Assembly (NCBI GenBank): GCA_910576995.1
Contig: CAJTLC010000003.1
Location: 101,901 to 165,900 of the forward strand
DNA: 64,000 nucleotides
From: an uncultured Ruminococcus sp.
GTDB taxonomy: Bacteria; Bacillota; Clostridia; Oscillospirales; Ruminococcaceae
Direction: 5' to 3'
Part shown: piece after piece, positions 43,509 to 53,200 of the stretch
Layout of the letters: the number at the start of each line of letters is the position of its first letter
Numbering within the stretch: position 1 is the first letter of the stretch
The notes under the pieces: generated by a model
Database searches by the model: none
What the model was told of the DNA's origin: nothing
The model's input: the letters and a program-made list of their open reading frames with translations, nothing else
Translations under genes and position numbers: made by a program

Positions 43509-43940
43509 TTATGTTGACAAATCCTCGAATAGATCAGCATATTGTCTTAATGCTTCTATCATCATTTCAACGCGTTTGCGTCCCATTTTTTCAAGAACTT
43601 TATTCTCGTATTCAAGAAGAGGTTCAACGATAGAATCGGCATATTTTACGCCTTCTTCAGTCAGTTCTATAATCTTGCTGCGCTTATCTTTTTCATCCGG
43701 GATAAGCCTGATATAGCCTTTTTTATTCAATTCTGCAATTACAGTGTTGACCGTCTGCTTCGGCATTCCGTAAATATCGGCAATATCTTTTTGCTTGTTG
43801 ATTCCGGCTGTACGCAGCATATACATTATATTTAGCACATAATTGCTGACGGAATGATCCTTTGCCCATTTCGAGTAGAGATAGTCCGTCTTCATCATAA
43901 CGCTGTTGATTTTTTTGATGTATTCATTATAATTATTCAT
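43509..43940 (-). CDS. MarR-family transcriptional regulator
   Basis: A 143-aa winged-helix regulator. INKQKDIADIYGMPKQTVNTV is the recognition HTH, GYIRLIPDEKDKRSKIIEL the beta wing with the conserved DERSK-type motif. It has its own promoter with a symmetric site at the -10, suggesting autoregulation, and lies upstream of a MATE pump that is the likely regulated partner. Confidence 0.9.
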   Translation of the reverse strand: MNNYNEYIKKINSVMMKTDYLYSKWAKDHSVSNYVLNIMYMLRTAGINKQKDIADIYGMPKQTVNTVIAELNKKGYIRLIPDEKDKRSKIIELTEEGVKYADSIVEPLLEYENKVLEKMGRKRVEMMIEALRQYADLFEDLST

Positions 43941-43955
43941 AAAAACGCCTCCAAT

Positions 43956-44001
43956 TAGTCCGCTTAAAGACTATTATAGTACTTGTTCGGACTTTTGTCA
44001 A
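43956..44001 (-). promoter_or_regulatory. marR promoter and candidate operator
   Basis: Minus-strand TTGACA (44001-43996), 17-bp spacer, TATAAT (43978-43973). The inverted repeat TAGTC-8-GACTA (43956-43973) touches the -10/start region, and AGTCCG/CGGACT sites flank the promoter; these may be MarR-binding sites. Confidence 0.78.
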
Positions 44002-44068
44002 GAGGTAATATGAAAAATTTTTATTCAGCTTCTTTAGTTCCAATTTCAAGTAGAGTGACTATACAAAA

Positions 44069-44109
44069 GAAAAAACGGCTCGAATTCATATCATTCAAGT
44101 CGTTTTTTT
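44069..44109. terminator. Bidirectional hairpin
   Basis: AAAAAACGGCTCGAAT and ATTCAAGTCGTTTTTT arms, imperfect but with A- and T-tracts on both sides. It is preceded by TTTCAAGTAGAGTGACTATA (44044-44063), a variant of the motif at 6227 and 37053. Confidence 0.68.
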
Positions 44110-44208
44110 CGATTTATCCTTTACACCCTTACATTGAGCTTTTCCAAAAAAGCTCTTTCTTTTGATTTATTTGCAATGCCGCAAGTGCAGATGCGGCTAA
44201 CTGCCAAA

Positions 44209-46710
44209 TTATTTAACAAGTTCGCTTCTCATAATGCAAAGATCATAAACGTCAATAACATTATCTTCGCACATATCGCCTGCTGCCCAGTCATCTATTT
44301 TACCTGCTCCGAGCAGCCATTCTTCCATCATAACAAGATCCGCAATATCGAATGTTCCGTCTGCATTAACGTCGCCTCTTACGCGGCTAATTTCTCCAAT
44401 AGGAACGAATTTTCTATTGTAGATCCTGGCATAAGTTTCGGCGGACGAATTTGTATAGCCATAAATCACAGCGTTTGGAAAAATTGTATCTTCATCGCCA
44501 TATATCAGGCAATTTTGGGAATATACCGTTATCTTTTCAAGAGTCTCGCAGCCTGAAAACGCGGCATAATCCATATATACCGTACTTTCGGGTATTTCAG
44601 CTTCTTTGAGGGCGATGCAGTATGCGAATGCGCCCATATCTATATATGTCAGATTTTCCGAAAGCGTCAGCTCGTTAAGCGACAAGCAGAATTCAAACGC
44701 CTCGTCATTAATAAAATTCACGCTGTCGGGAAGCTTTACGGAAGTCATTTCCGTGCATTCATAAAACGCAAGTTCCGAAATTCCTTTTGTACCGTCGCGA
44801 AGATCGGCAGATTTAATAGCGCTATCGGCGTCGACTGCCCATGAATCAACATATTTAACTCCGCCAACAACCTCCATAGCTGCGAAGCAATTATCAAACG
44901 CAGCCGCTCCGATATGAACAACGGAATCAGGAATTACAGGAGCAGTAAGGTCATCGCAGTTTGCAAAAGCGTTATCGCCTATTGAGATGAGCTGTTCTGA
45001 AAGCTGGATTTTTTCAAGTGCATAGCAGTCGGCGAATGCGGAATCTCCGATATACTCTACTGTATTCGGGAGGATCATTTCCTTGAATTTGCCGTGATTG
45101 AACGCCATATCTGCAATTCCTCTGACATCTTTGGTTATATCAAGGGCTGTTTCATATGTACCTCCGAATCCAACGATCCAGTCGTCGACCATATATATAT
45201 TATAATCATAGGTTTTATAACAGTTTGAGTCGGAAAACGCCGAGCATCCGATTTTTGTAATGCTGTCGGGAATATCCACGGGATACTCATAATCAAGTCC
45301 TCTCAGACCAAAGAATGCATATTCGCCGATTTCGAGAAGATTATTCGGAAGTTTAAGCTCGGTAAGTCCTGTGCAGTATTCGAAAGCATGAGCGTCAATA
45401 TATTTTACGCTGTCGGGGAACGTTACGTTTTTCAGCGATTTGTTGGAGGAAAAAGCGTTTTCACCTATCTCGACTACAGAATCGGGAATAGTATAGCTTT
45501 CGTCGGTTTTGCTTTGAGGATACAATATAAGGCGAGTCATATCCTTGCTGAAAATCACACTGTCAACTGCACAGATATCGGGATTATCCTTTGAAACAGT
45601 AAGTTCCGCCAATTTAGAACCATAAAAAATCGGCTGACAGATATATTTTACGTTAGAGGGCAATTCTATGGAAGTTTCGCCCAAATACAATTGGGAGAAT
45701 GCAAATTCGGCAACGCCGACAGTTCCCTCGCGGACTTTAAATTTATTTTCCCACGAACTGTCGCAGCCGACCGCCCATTTTCCGATATATTCAACTCCGT
45801 CCACAGTTTCTTTAACTGCGTCCGTTGGAATAGCGTATGAGCCGATATATTGTACGCTGTCTGGGATTTGAAAATCGGTTATACCGGTATCGTAGAATGC
45901 ACGATTATCAATAGTTAAAAGAGATTCTGGAAGTTCTATTTTTTTGAGAGCGCGGTCATAATCGAACGCATTGACGCCAATATAAGTAAGAGTATTATTC
46001 AAAACGACCTCTTTCATGTTGGAACAGCCTTCAAATGCGCTTTCTTCAATCCTTACAACACCCGGAAGTACAATATATTGAAGCATCTGGCAAAAGCTGA
46101 ACGCATTTTTTCCGATAACTTCAACAGAATCGGGAATGTATGCTTCAAGAAGATTGCTGTTGCTTTCGAATGCACCCTCGCGTATTTCTTTGACGCCCTC
46201 AGGCAGTTCAACGTATTCCAGTTCACAGTTGCGAAAAGTCCGCTCGTTTATTACTGTTATTCCATCGGGAATTTTTATCTCCGCAAGACCGTCGCAGGTA
46301 TCGAACGCGCCTATTCCGATATTTGTGACAGTAGAGGGAATCTGCGCCGAAATAAGCTGCCGACAATATGCAAACGCATTGTTTTCAATAGAAACTATGC
46401 CCTCCGTCATGGTTACGGTTTGCAGTTTATTATGATCTATAAAGGCTCTGTCGCCTATAGCCTTTACTGGAACTCCGCCTAATTGAGCGGGTATATTAAG
46501 ATTTACCGCATTTTCATCGCAGCCTGTTACAATTGCCGCGCCGTCGGAAATGATATAGCGTATACCCGTTCCGGCGTCAACGAGATCGTCAGCTCCCGAT
46601 TCTGCATATGATGACAACTGTACCGCATTTCCGCTGCAAATCATAGGAATTCCGCAGAATGAAACGGAGATCGCGGTTGCGGCTGCGCATATTTTATTGA
46701 TAAATTTCAT
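44209..46710 (-). CDS. BspA-type leucine-rich-repeat protein with dockerin
   Basis: An 833-aa secreted protein. After the signal peptide (about 30 residues) come more than twenty LRR_5/BspA-type repeats of about 23 residues, recognisable as AF..C..L..I.LP.S...I..., for example AFEYCTGLTELKLPNNLLEI. The C-terminus is a type I dockerin (RGDVNADGTFDIADLVMMEE, second loop EDNVIDVYDLCIMRSEL), so it docks into a cohesin scaffold. BspA repeats usually mediate binding; here they may give adhesion or substrate recognition to the cellulosome. It is monocistronic. Confidence 0.92.
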   Translation of the reverse strand: MKFINKICAAATAISVSFCGIPMICSGNAVQLSSYAESGADDLVDAGTGIRYIISDGAAIVTGCDENAVNLNIPAQLGGVPVKAIGDRAFIDHNKLQTVTMTEGIVSIENNAFAYCRQLISAQIPSTVTNIGIGAFDTCDGLAEIKIPDGITVINERTFRNCELEYVELPEGVKEIREGAFESNSNLLEAYIPDSVEVIGKNAFSFCQMLQYIVLPGVVRIEESAFEGCSNMKEVVLNNTLTYIGVNAFDYDRALKKIELPESLLTIDNRAFYDTGITDFQIPDSVQYIGSYAIPTDAVKETVDGVEYIGKWAVGCDSSWENKFKVREGTVGVAEFAFSQLYLGETSIELPSNVKYICQPIFYGSKLAELTVSKDNPDICAVDSVIFSKDMTRLILYPQSKTDESYTIPDSVVEIGENAFSSNKSLKNVTFPDSVKYIDAHAFEYCTGLTELKLPNNLLEIGEYAFFGLRGLDYEYPVDIPDSITKIGCSAFSDSNCYKTYDYNIYMVDDWIVGFGGTYETALDITKDVRGIADMAFNHGKFKEMILPNTVEYIGDSAFADCYALEKIQLSEQLISIGDNAFANCDDLTAPVIPDSVVHIGAAAFDNCFAAMEVVGGVKYVDSWAVDADSAIKSADLRDGTKGISELAFYECTEMTSVKLPDSVNFINDEAFEFCLSLNELTLSENLTYIDMGAFAYCIALKEAEIPESTVYMDYAAFSGCETLEKITVYSQNCLIYGDEDTIFPNAVIYGYTNSSAETYARIYNRKFVPIGEISRVRGDVNADGTFDIADLVMMEEWLLGAGKIDDWAAGDMCEDNVIDVYDLCIMRSELVK

Positions 46711-46917
46711 AATTTACTCCTCCTGATATTGTAATCTGCTTTATTACGAAATATATCTTATCACTTTGGAATCATTTTGTAAATAGTTTCCTCTGAATTT
46801 CGTATGTATCAATAAATTTGCGAAAAATAAATTTCTGAAATTCGTTTAAAAAATTTTGAACCGTTTCGCCTGATTTTGTGTTATAATAAATACAGACTGA
46901 AATCTGCAAATATATGA

Positions 46918-47066
46918 GAATTTGTGTTCGTAGATTCTGCGTACGTATTACAGGACATCTCCCTGCACTGTGGGGAGTCGCCTTGCAATACAACAGTATT
47001 CCTGCAAACTTTTTCTTTGCCGGCATAAAAATTATGCTCGAAAATACGCGCACATCACAAAATCTG
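46918..47066. repeat. Mosaic palindromic repeat, copy 6 (diverged)
   Basis: About 149 bp in the leader of the sigma-factor gene. Ends AGAATTTGTGTTCGTA and the rough complement TACGCGCACATCACAAAATC. It contains GACATCTCCCTGCACTGTGG (shared with copy 9), TTGCCGGCATAAAAATTATG and ATTATGCTCGAAAAT. Because it sits between a TATAAT at 46882-46887 and the start codon, it would be transcribed into the leader. Confidence 0.68.
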
Positions 47067-47086
47067 AATTTTTTGGAGGAAAAATA

Positions 47087-48616
47087 ATGAATGATATAAT
47101 TACAAAGGCTCAAAAAGGAAATAAGAAGGCTATGGAAACCCTTTACCGTTCCACCTGCGACGAACTTGCCTGCTACTGCATTCAGCTTTGTGGAAACGAA
47201 CAGGACGCGCAGGATCTTATGCAGGATACATATCTTGCGGCATTTGAAAAATTGTATCAATATCGCCGCGACGATAATTTTAAAGGCTGGCTGCATACGA
47301 TAGCGCGCAATAAATTGTATAATAAGATACGCGATGAAAAGCCGCAGATGCTTATAGAATTAACCGAGGAAGTTATTGACGACGAAGAGGAAATCTATGC
47401 TCCGGAGGGTTATGCCGAGCGAAAGGATGTTCAGCGTATTCTTGATGAAATTATTACGGGTGAGTTGTCCGAAAGTCAGCGCATTACAGTTACGTCGTAT
47501 TATTATGACGAAAAGAATATACATGAAATAGCGGAAGAACTCGGCTGTCCCGAAGGAACGGTAAAAACCCGCCTTTATCACAGCCGCAGAATAATTAAAA
47601 CCGAACTGATAAAACGAGGCTTCACCGTTGGCGGCAGCGTTATACTGGTCTCGGCAGTTTTCAAGGCGAAAGCGGCGGTATTTACTGCGTCGGCTGCTTC
47701 AACGGCTTTAGCCGGCGAGATCGTAAGGCAAAAAGCGACTTCGGCAGCTTCGCAATCCATCTTCGCTTATGCAAAAGGCAAGCTGATAGCGGGAGCAGTC
47801 GCAATTGCAGTCGCAGGAGGCACGGCAGGCGTAGTATATCTGTCGTCGAATAATAAAGATCAGAAAACGCCCGTATCTGATTTTCCGGAAACTGTTGCCG
47901 CGATTTCCACAAAAACGGCTGTTACAAAATCTATACCGACAGCTGTTACAATTGCCAAAAAAACTACCAAAGCAGTTGTTACGGAAGCCGTCACCGAACC
48001 GCCTACGGGAATTTCAGAACCCGGCGGAGATCCTGTTGAATATAATTTTGATTCAATGCGAATGACGATGATGATCCCTGAAACTTATGAAGTTAAGGAA
48101 TATTTCAAAAGCGGAACTGAGGAAAATGGCTATATATTTACAGAACATACCATTATGGACAGAGAACTCGAAAACAGAACTTTCATAGGCGGTCATGTTA
48201 AAGAGATTCTTGTTTTCAGACCAGATGATTTCAGCGGCGATGAATTTATACTTATGAGGCGCCTTGAAGAACCTGAAAATGTCGATGTCGGCGCAGGTCT
48301 TGCCGACCTGTACGATAACGTTGAGTTATCGAAATCGGAAGATATCGTTATCCATATGGATAATACCAATTCCCCTGATTCCCCTACAGAAAGAACAGGT
48401 CTGCGATTCAGTTTTAAAGCTGACGACAATGATAAGATAGTCAAAGGAACTGCGATAATTTTCCGTGGAAATATGAATAAAACTCATTTTTTAGTGTTCA
48501 GCGATTGCAGTGGAATACGCGGCAATGAATATAAAAGTATCATTGAAAGCATCACTCTCAGTTTTTCCGATCTTAGCTGGAAGGATAATTACAGAATTCC
48601 TTCACGTAATGAATAG
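47087..48616 (+). CDS. ECF sigma factor fused to membrane anchor and ectodomain
   Basis: A 509-aa protein starting at ATG 47087 (GGAGG 7 nt upstream; the longer frame from 46970 only reads through a repeat). Sigma region 2 is at about 13-82 (AQDLMQDTYLAAFEKLYQY, NFKGWLHTIARN) and region 4 at about 125-178 (YDEKNIHEIAEELGCPEGTVKTRL cut short here to its core HTH). A hydrophobic Ala-rich stretch and a clear transmembrane helix follow (about 232-253), then a Thr/Lys-rich linker (257-305) and an extracellular domain of about 200 residues with no recognised fold. The sigma factor is thus held at the membrane and could be released by proteolysis. Confidence 0.88.
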   Translation: MNDIITKAQKGNKKAMETLYRSTCDELACYCIQLCGNEQDAQDLMQDTYLAAFEKLYQYRRDDNFKGWLHTIARNKLYNKIRDEKPQMLIELTEEVIDDEEEIYAPEGYAERKDVQRILDEIITGELSESQRITVTSYYYDEKNIHEIAEELGCPEGTVKTRLYHSRRIIKTELIKRGFTVGGSVILVSAVFKAKAAVFTASAASTALAGEIVRQKATSAASQSIFAYAKGKLIAGAVAIAVAGGTAGVVYLSSNNKDQKTPVSDFPETVAAISTKTAVTKSIPTAVTIAKKTTKAVVTEAVTEPPTGISEPGGDPVEYNFDSMRMTMMIPETYEVKEYFKSGTEENGYIFTEHTIMDRELENRTFIGGHVKEILVFRPDDFSGDEFILMRRLEEPENVDVGAGLADLYDNVELSKSEDIVIHMDNTNSPDSPTERTGLRFSFKADDNDKIVKGTAIIFRGNMNKTHFLVFSDCSGIRGNEYKSIIESITLSFSDLSWKDNYRIPSRNE

Positions 48617-48667
48617 TCTTCGAAAAATTTCAAAATTCCTTATGAACAGTATATCCAAAGTGAAGGG

Positions 48668-48774
48668 AGATGTGCTTGCAATCGTTCTGAAATAGTATGC
48701 TTTCGATTTTTCTCCTTGCACTCGTCAAAATTATGATCGAAAACCCGCACACAATTTCTATGTGTACAAGTTCT
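48668..48774. repeat. Mosaic palindromic repeat, copy 7 (partial)
   Basis: About 107 bp after the sigma gene. AGTATGCTTTCGATTTTTCT, CTCGTCAAAATTATGATCGA and AAACCCGCACAC match the right half of copy 5; the right end reads GTGTACAAGTTCT. A matching left arm was not found, so this is a half-copy. Confidence 0.7.
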
Positions 48775-48782
48775 AATTTATT

Positions 48783-48813
48783 AAAATCCCTTCAACTGAG
48801 TTGAAGGGATTTT
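48783..48813. terminator. Bidirectional terminator
   Basis: AAAATCCCTTCAAC and GTTGAAGGGATTTT arms around TGA, with A/T tracts at both sides, between the sigma gene and the convergent permease. Confidence 0.88.
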
Positions 48814-48862
48814 TGCTTTCTTTCATTAAATTTGTAGTACGCACCGCCGTTGCTGCACAAAT

Positions 48863-50134
48863 TCAGATATCACTTTTATCTTCTGATTCATCGGAGGATT
48901 CCGATTTTTCAATTTTAGTTTTTGGCTTTCTCTTTTTAGTGATCAGTATAGGCGGATCAGGACGGTAGTCGTCAGTAACTGTTGAAAGTTTTTTCTTCTC
49001 CAATAAATATGAAATATATTCATTGATCAAAGAATAAATTACTGCAAATATCGGTACGCCTAAAATCATCCCTGCAAATCCGAATAGTCCTCCGCCCACC
49101 AGAATTGAGAAAAGTACCCAAAATGATGAAATTCCGATAGATTGCCCCAATATTTTAGGTCCGATGACGTTTCCGTCAAGCTGTTGAATTATGAAAATGA
49201 GTATTAAAAACGGTATCACCTGCTTAGGCGTGGAAACAAGAAGCAGTATAGCGCTTGGAATGGCGCCGATAAACGGACCGAAAAATGGAATTACATTCGT
49301 AACAGTAACAATCACAGAAATAAGAACAGCAAAATCAAGTTTCATTATGGACATACAAATGAAACAAAGCATTCCGATAATGATAGAATCAATGATTTTT
49401 CCGGACATAAAGCCGCTTATAGACGCATTAGTCTGAGCGCAAACTCTCATAAATCCCCTTGCTGCGCGCTTTGGAAGTATAGCGTTTACTATTTTTTTCA
49501 GCTGAGCCTGAAAATGTTCCTTATCAAAAAGAAGATATACAGCAACAATCATTCCAATAAGCACATCTTTTATTGAAACAATAAGACTCATTGTGCTGTC
49601 TGTTAGCTTCAGCATAATATCGCCGATTTTCGGAACGATATTATTGACAAATTCCATGAGGGCGTCTTCGATATTCTGAATCTGGTCGTTTACTATCGTC
49701 AACAGCTTAGGGTATCTTTCCAGAACGCCGTCTATCCATTTTTCAAAATTATTAATATACGCTCCTATATTGTTGAATATTCCCATTATACTGTCAATGA
49801 CTTGCGGCAGAATTATCGAACACAAAGCTGCTGCTGTTGCCAAAAACAAGATCATAGTTACTAAAAGCGATATAGTTCTGGTTAGCTTCGGCAACGGTTT
49901 TTTTCGCTCAGTAATGCCTCGAATCCGCAGTTCTATCCACATCATGATCGGATTAAGTATATAAGCGATCACCAATCCCCATACAATAGGAGCGAGAACT
50001 GTAAACAACGATTTTATTACGTCACCCAAAACCGTGAAATTAAAGATAACAGTGTACACGATAAGGCAGGCTGCAAATGTTAAAACAGTATAAACGGAAA
50101 TTGTATTGTACTTGGCGTTCCATTTTATTTTCAT
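48863..50134 (-). CDS. AI-2E/PerM-family membrane permease
   Basis: A 423-aa protein of the AI-2 exporter (TqsA/YtvI/PerM) family. Eight hydrophobic segments are visible; landmarks are VLAPIVWGLVIAYILNPIM near the N-terminus, the soluble helical insert with NNFEKWIDGVLERYPKL, and the family motif VIGPKILGQSIGISSFWVLF followed by GGLFGFAGMILGVPIFAVIY. A Lys/Glu-rich cytoplasmic tail follows. The substrate is unknown. It lies downstream of purL, separated by a hairpin. Confidence 0.9.
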   Translation of the reverse strand: MKIKWNAKYNTISVYTVLTFAACLIVYTVIFNFTVLGDVIKSLFTVLAPIVWGLVIAYILNPIMMWIELRIRGITERKKPLPKLTRTISLLVTMILFLATAAALCSIILPQVIDSIMGIFNNIGAYINNFEKWIDGVLERYPKLLTIVNDQIQNIEDALMEFVNNIVPKIGDIMLKLTDSTMSLIVSIKDVLIGMIVAVYLLFDKEHFQAQLKKIVNAILPKRAARGFMRVCAQTNASISGFMSGKIIDSIIIGMLCFICMSIMKLDFAVLISVIVTVTNVIPFFGPFIGAIPSAILLLVSTPKQVIPFLILIFIIQQLDGNVIGPKILGQSIGISSFWVLFSILVGGGLFGFAGMILGVPIFAVIYSLINEYISYLLEKKKLSTVTDDYRPDPPILITKKRKPKTKIEKSESSDESEDKSDI

Positions 50135-50162
50135 ATTTTATTTATCTCCTCGCCTTAAAGGA

Positions 50163-50189
50163 AGCCGCACAAAGACTATTCCTTGTGCG
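50163..50189 (-). terminator. Probable terminator of purL
   Basis: CCGCACAAG and CTTTGTGCGG arms (minus strand) around a short loop, followed by CTTCCTTT; a moderate T-tract. Confidence 0.6.
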
Positions 50190-50216
50190 GGATCTTTTCA
50201 AATTTACAAAACTCGC

Positions 50217-53200
50217 TTACTTAAAGTATGCAACTCCGCTTTCAAAGATCTTCTGATCCTTACAGCCCTCAACATTCTTACAGATATAACTTCCCTTACG
50301 CTCTGAATGTCCCATTTTACCGAAAACTCGTCCGTCGGGAGAAGTGATTCCCTCGATAGCGTCGATAGAAGTATTAGGGTTGTAACGTATATCCATAGTG
50401 GGAGTTCCGTCAAGGTCAACATACTGAGTAGCGATCTGACCATTTTTTGCAAGCTGCTGTATCAGACTTGCAGGAGCAACAAATCTGCCCTCGCCATGTG
50501 AGATCGGAACGCAGTGAATGTCGCCGACTTCCGTGCCGTAAAGCCATGGACTCTTATTTGATGCGATCCTTGTATTTACCATCATGGACTGATGACGATT
50601 GATCGTATTGAACGTAAGCGTAGGCGAATTATTGTCCATGTCGACGATCTCGCCGAACGGAACAAGACCCAGCTTTACAAGAGCCTGGAATCCGTTGCAT
50701 ATACCCAGCATAAGTCCATCTCTATTTTTAAGCAGATCATGAACGGCGTCTTTGATCTTCGGATTTCTGAAAAATGCAGTAATAAACTTACCGCTTCCCT
50801 CCGGTTCATCGCCGCCGCTGAATCCGCCGGGGATCATGATTATCTGCGATTCTCTGACAGCTTTTTCGAAATAATCGACAGACTGCTCGATATCGCCTGC
50901 TGAAAGATTTCTGATAACGACCGTTTCCGCTATCGCGCCCGCCTTTTCAAACGCTCTTGCGGTATCGTATTCGCAGTTCGTTCCCGGGAACACCGGAATA
51001 AGCACTCTCGGCTTCGCGAATTTCTCCGAAGAAGTTATCTTTGTTTCGCAATTATAACTGTAAACCGCAGGCGTAGCGTCTGTAGTCCTTATTCTGCATG
51101 GGAATACAGGTTCAAGCTTACCCTCCCATATGCGCTGAAGATTATCCATATTGACTGTGTAATCAAACGTACAGATCTTGTAGTTGTCAATAGTTTTACC
51201 AATAACGTTTTCATCGTCGGAAGGCTCTCCGTTAAGTTCGATAATAAACGAACCGTAGCAGGGCTTGTACAGTTTATCAGCTCCGATCCTTGCTGTAAAT
51301 TCAAAACCGAGTTTGTTTCCGAAGCACATTTTAGCGATGCCTTCAGCAATTCCCCCATATCCGGAAGTCCATACGGAAGCCGCTCTGCCTGCCGAGATTA
51401 TATCCTCGACCTTGTCAAATACAGATTTAACGCTGTCGAACACAGGGAGACCATTTTCATCATATTCAGGTTCGATATAAATTACCTTGCTGCCTGCCTT
51501 TTTGAATTCCGTGGAAACTACCTTGTCAGCCTTTGCAACAGATACTGCAAATGATACAAGCGTTGGAGGTACGTCGATGTTTTCGAAAGTTCCCGACATC
51601 GAATCCTTTCCGCCTATAGAGCCGCAGCCCATTTCCATCTGAGCCTTGAATGCTCCGAGAAGAGCCGCCATCGGTTTGCCCCAACGCTTCGGATCATTCT
51701 TTGTACGCTCAAAATATTCCTGGAAAGTAAGCCAGCACTTTTTATAAGTACCGCCTGCCGCAACTACCTTTGCAATAGATTCAACAACAGCCAGCAGCGC
51801 GCCGTGATAAGGACTCTTTACCGATATATCGGGATTATAACCCCATCCCATAAGCGAGCAGGTGTTTGTCTCGCCCTTGAGTACGGGTATTTTTGCAGCC
51901 ATTGCCTGAGAAGGAGTCATCTGATAAATTCCTCCGAAAGGCATAAGAACAGTTCCCGCACCGATGGTCGAATCGAATTTCTCTATCAGACCTTTCTGTG
52001 AACACACATTAAGGCTGCCCATAAGTTTTACCCATTCTTCGGCATTATCGGCAATACTCTCGCTTTCGGCAGAATCGGGAATATCAACGACGATATTCGT
52101 ATATTTCGGAGCGCCGTTTGAATTCAAGAATTCTCTCGAAAGATTTACTATCGTTTTGCCGTTCCAGTTCATTTTTAATCTCGGTTCGTCAACAACGTCT
52201 GCCACGAGAGTAGCTTCAAGATTTTCCTTAGCAGCTTCAGCCATGAACTTATCAACATCTTCAGGCGCAATTACAACAGCCATACGCTCCTGAGATTCGG
52301 ATATAGCGATCTCCGTGCCGTCCAGACCGTCATATTTTTTGGGAACAGCGTTAAGATTTATAACAAGACCGTCGGTCAATTCTCCGATAGCAACAGATAC
52401 GCCGCCCGCTCCGAAATCGTTGCAGCGTTTGATCATACGCGTAACTTCAGGATTGCGGAAAAGACGCTGAAGCTTTCTTTCTTCGGGCGGATTACCCTTC
52501 TGAACTTCCGCGCCGCAGTTTTCGAGGGATTCAAGCGTATGCGATTTTGAAGAGCCTGTTGCGCCGCCGCAGCCGTCGCGTCCTGTTTTGCCGCCGAGAA
52601 GAATTACAACATCTCCTGCAACAGGTCTTTCGCGTCGGATATTTTCAGCCGGAGCCGCTCCAAGAACCGCGCCTATCTCCATTCTTTTCGCAACATACCC
52701 GGGATGATAAACTTCGGAAACGTGACCCGTGGCAAGACCTATCTGATTTCCGTAAGAACTGTAGCCGTTTGCCGCGCCGACCGTGATCTTGCGCTGCGGA
52801 AGCTTTCCCGCTATAGTATCCTCAACGGGAACAAGGGGATTTGCAGCTCCCGTCACGCGCATCGCCTGATATACATACGAACGTCCCGAAAGCGGATCGC
52901 GAATCGCTCCGCCAAGACAGGTCGCAGCGCCGCCGAAAGGCTCAATCTCCGTCGGGTGATTGTGAGTTTCATTTTTGAACATGAGAATCCAGTCTTCGGT
53001 CTCTCCATCGATATCGACCTTGATCTTCACCGAACAGGCGTTGATCTCTTCGCTTTCGTCAATATCAGGCAGCAGACCGTCAGCCTTCAGTTTCTTAGCG
53101 GCGATAGTACCGAGATCCATAAGAGTAATCGGCTTATTCGTTCTGCCAAGCTCCTTGCGGACATCAATGTACATATCGTACGTATCCTTGATGTAAGGCG

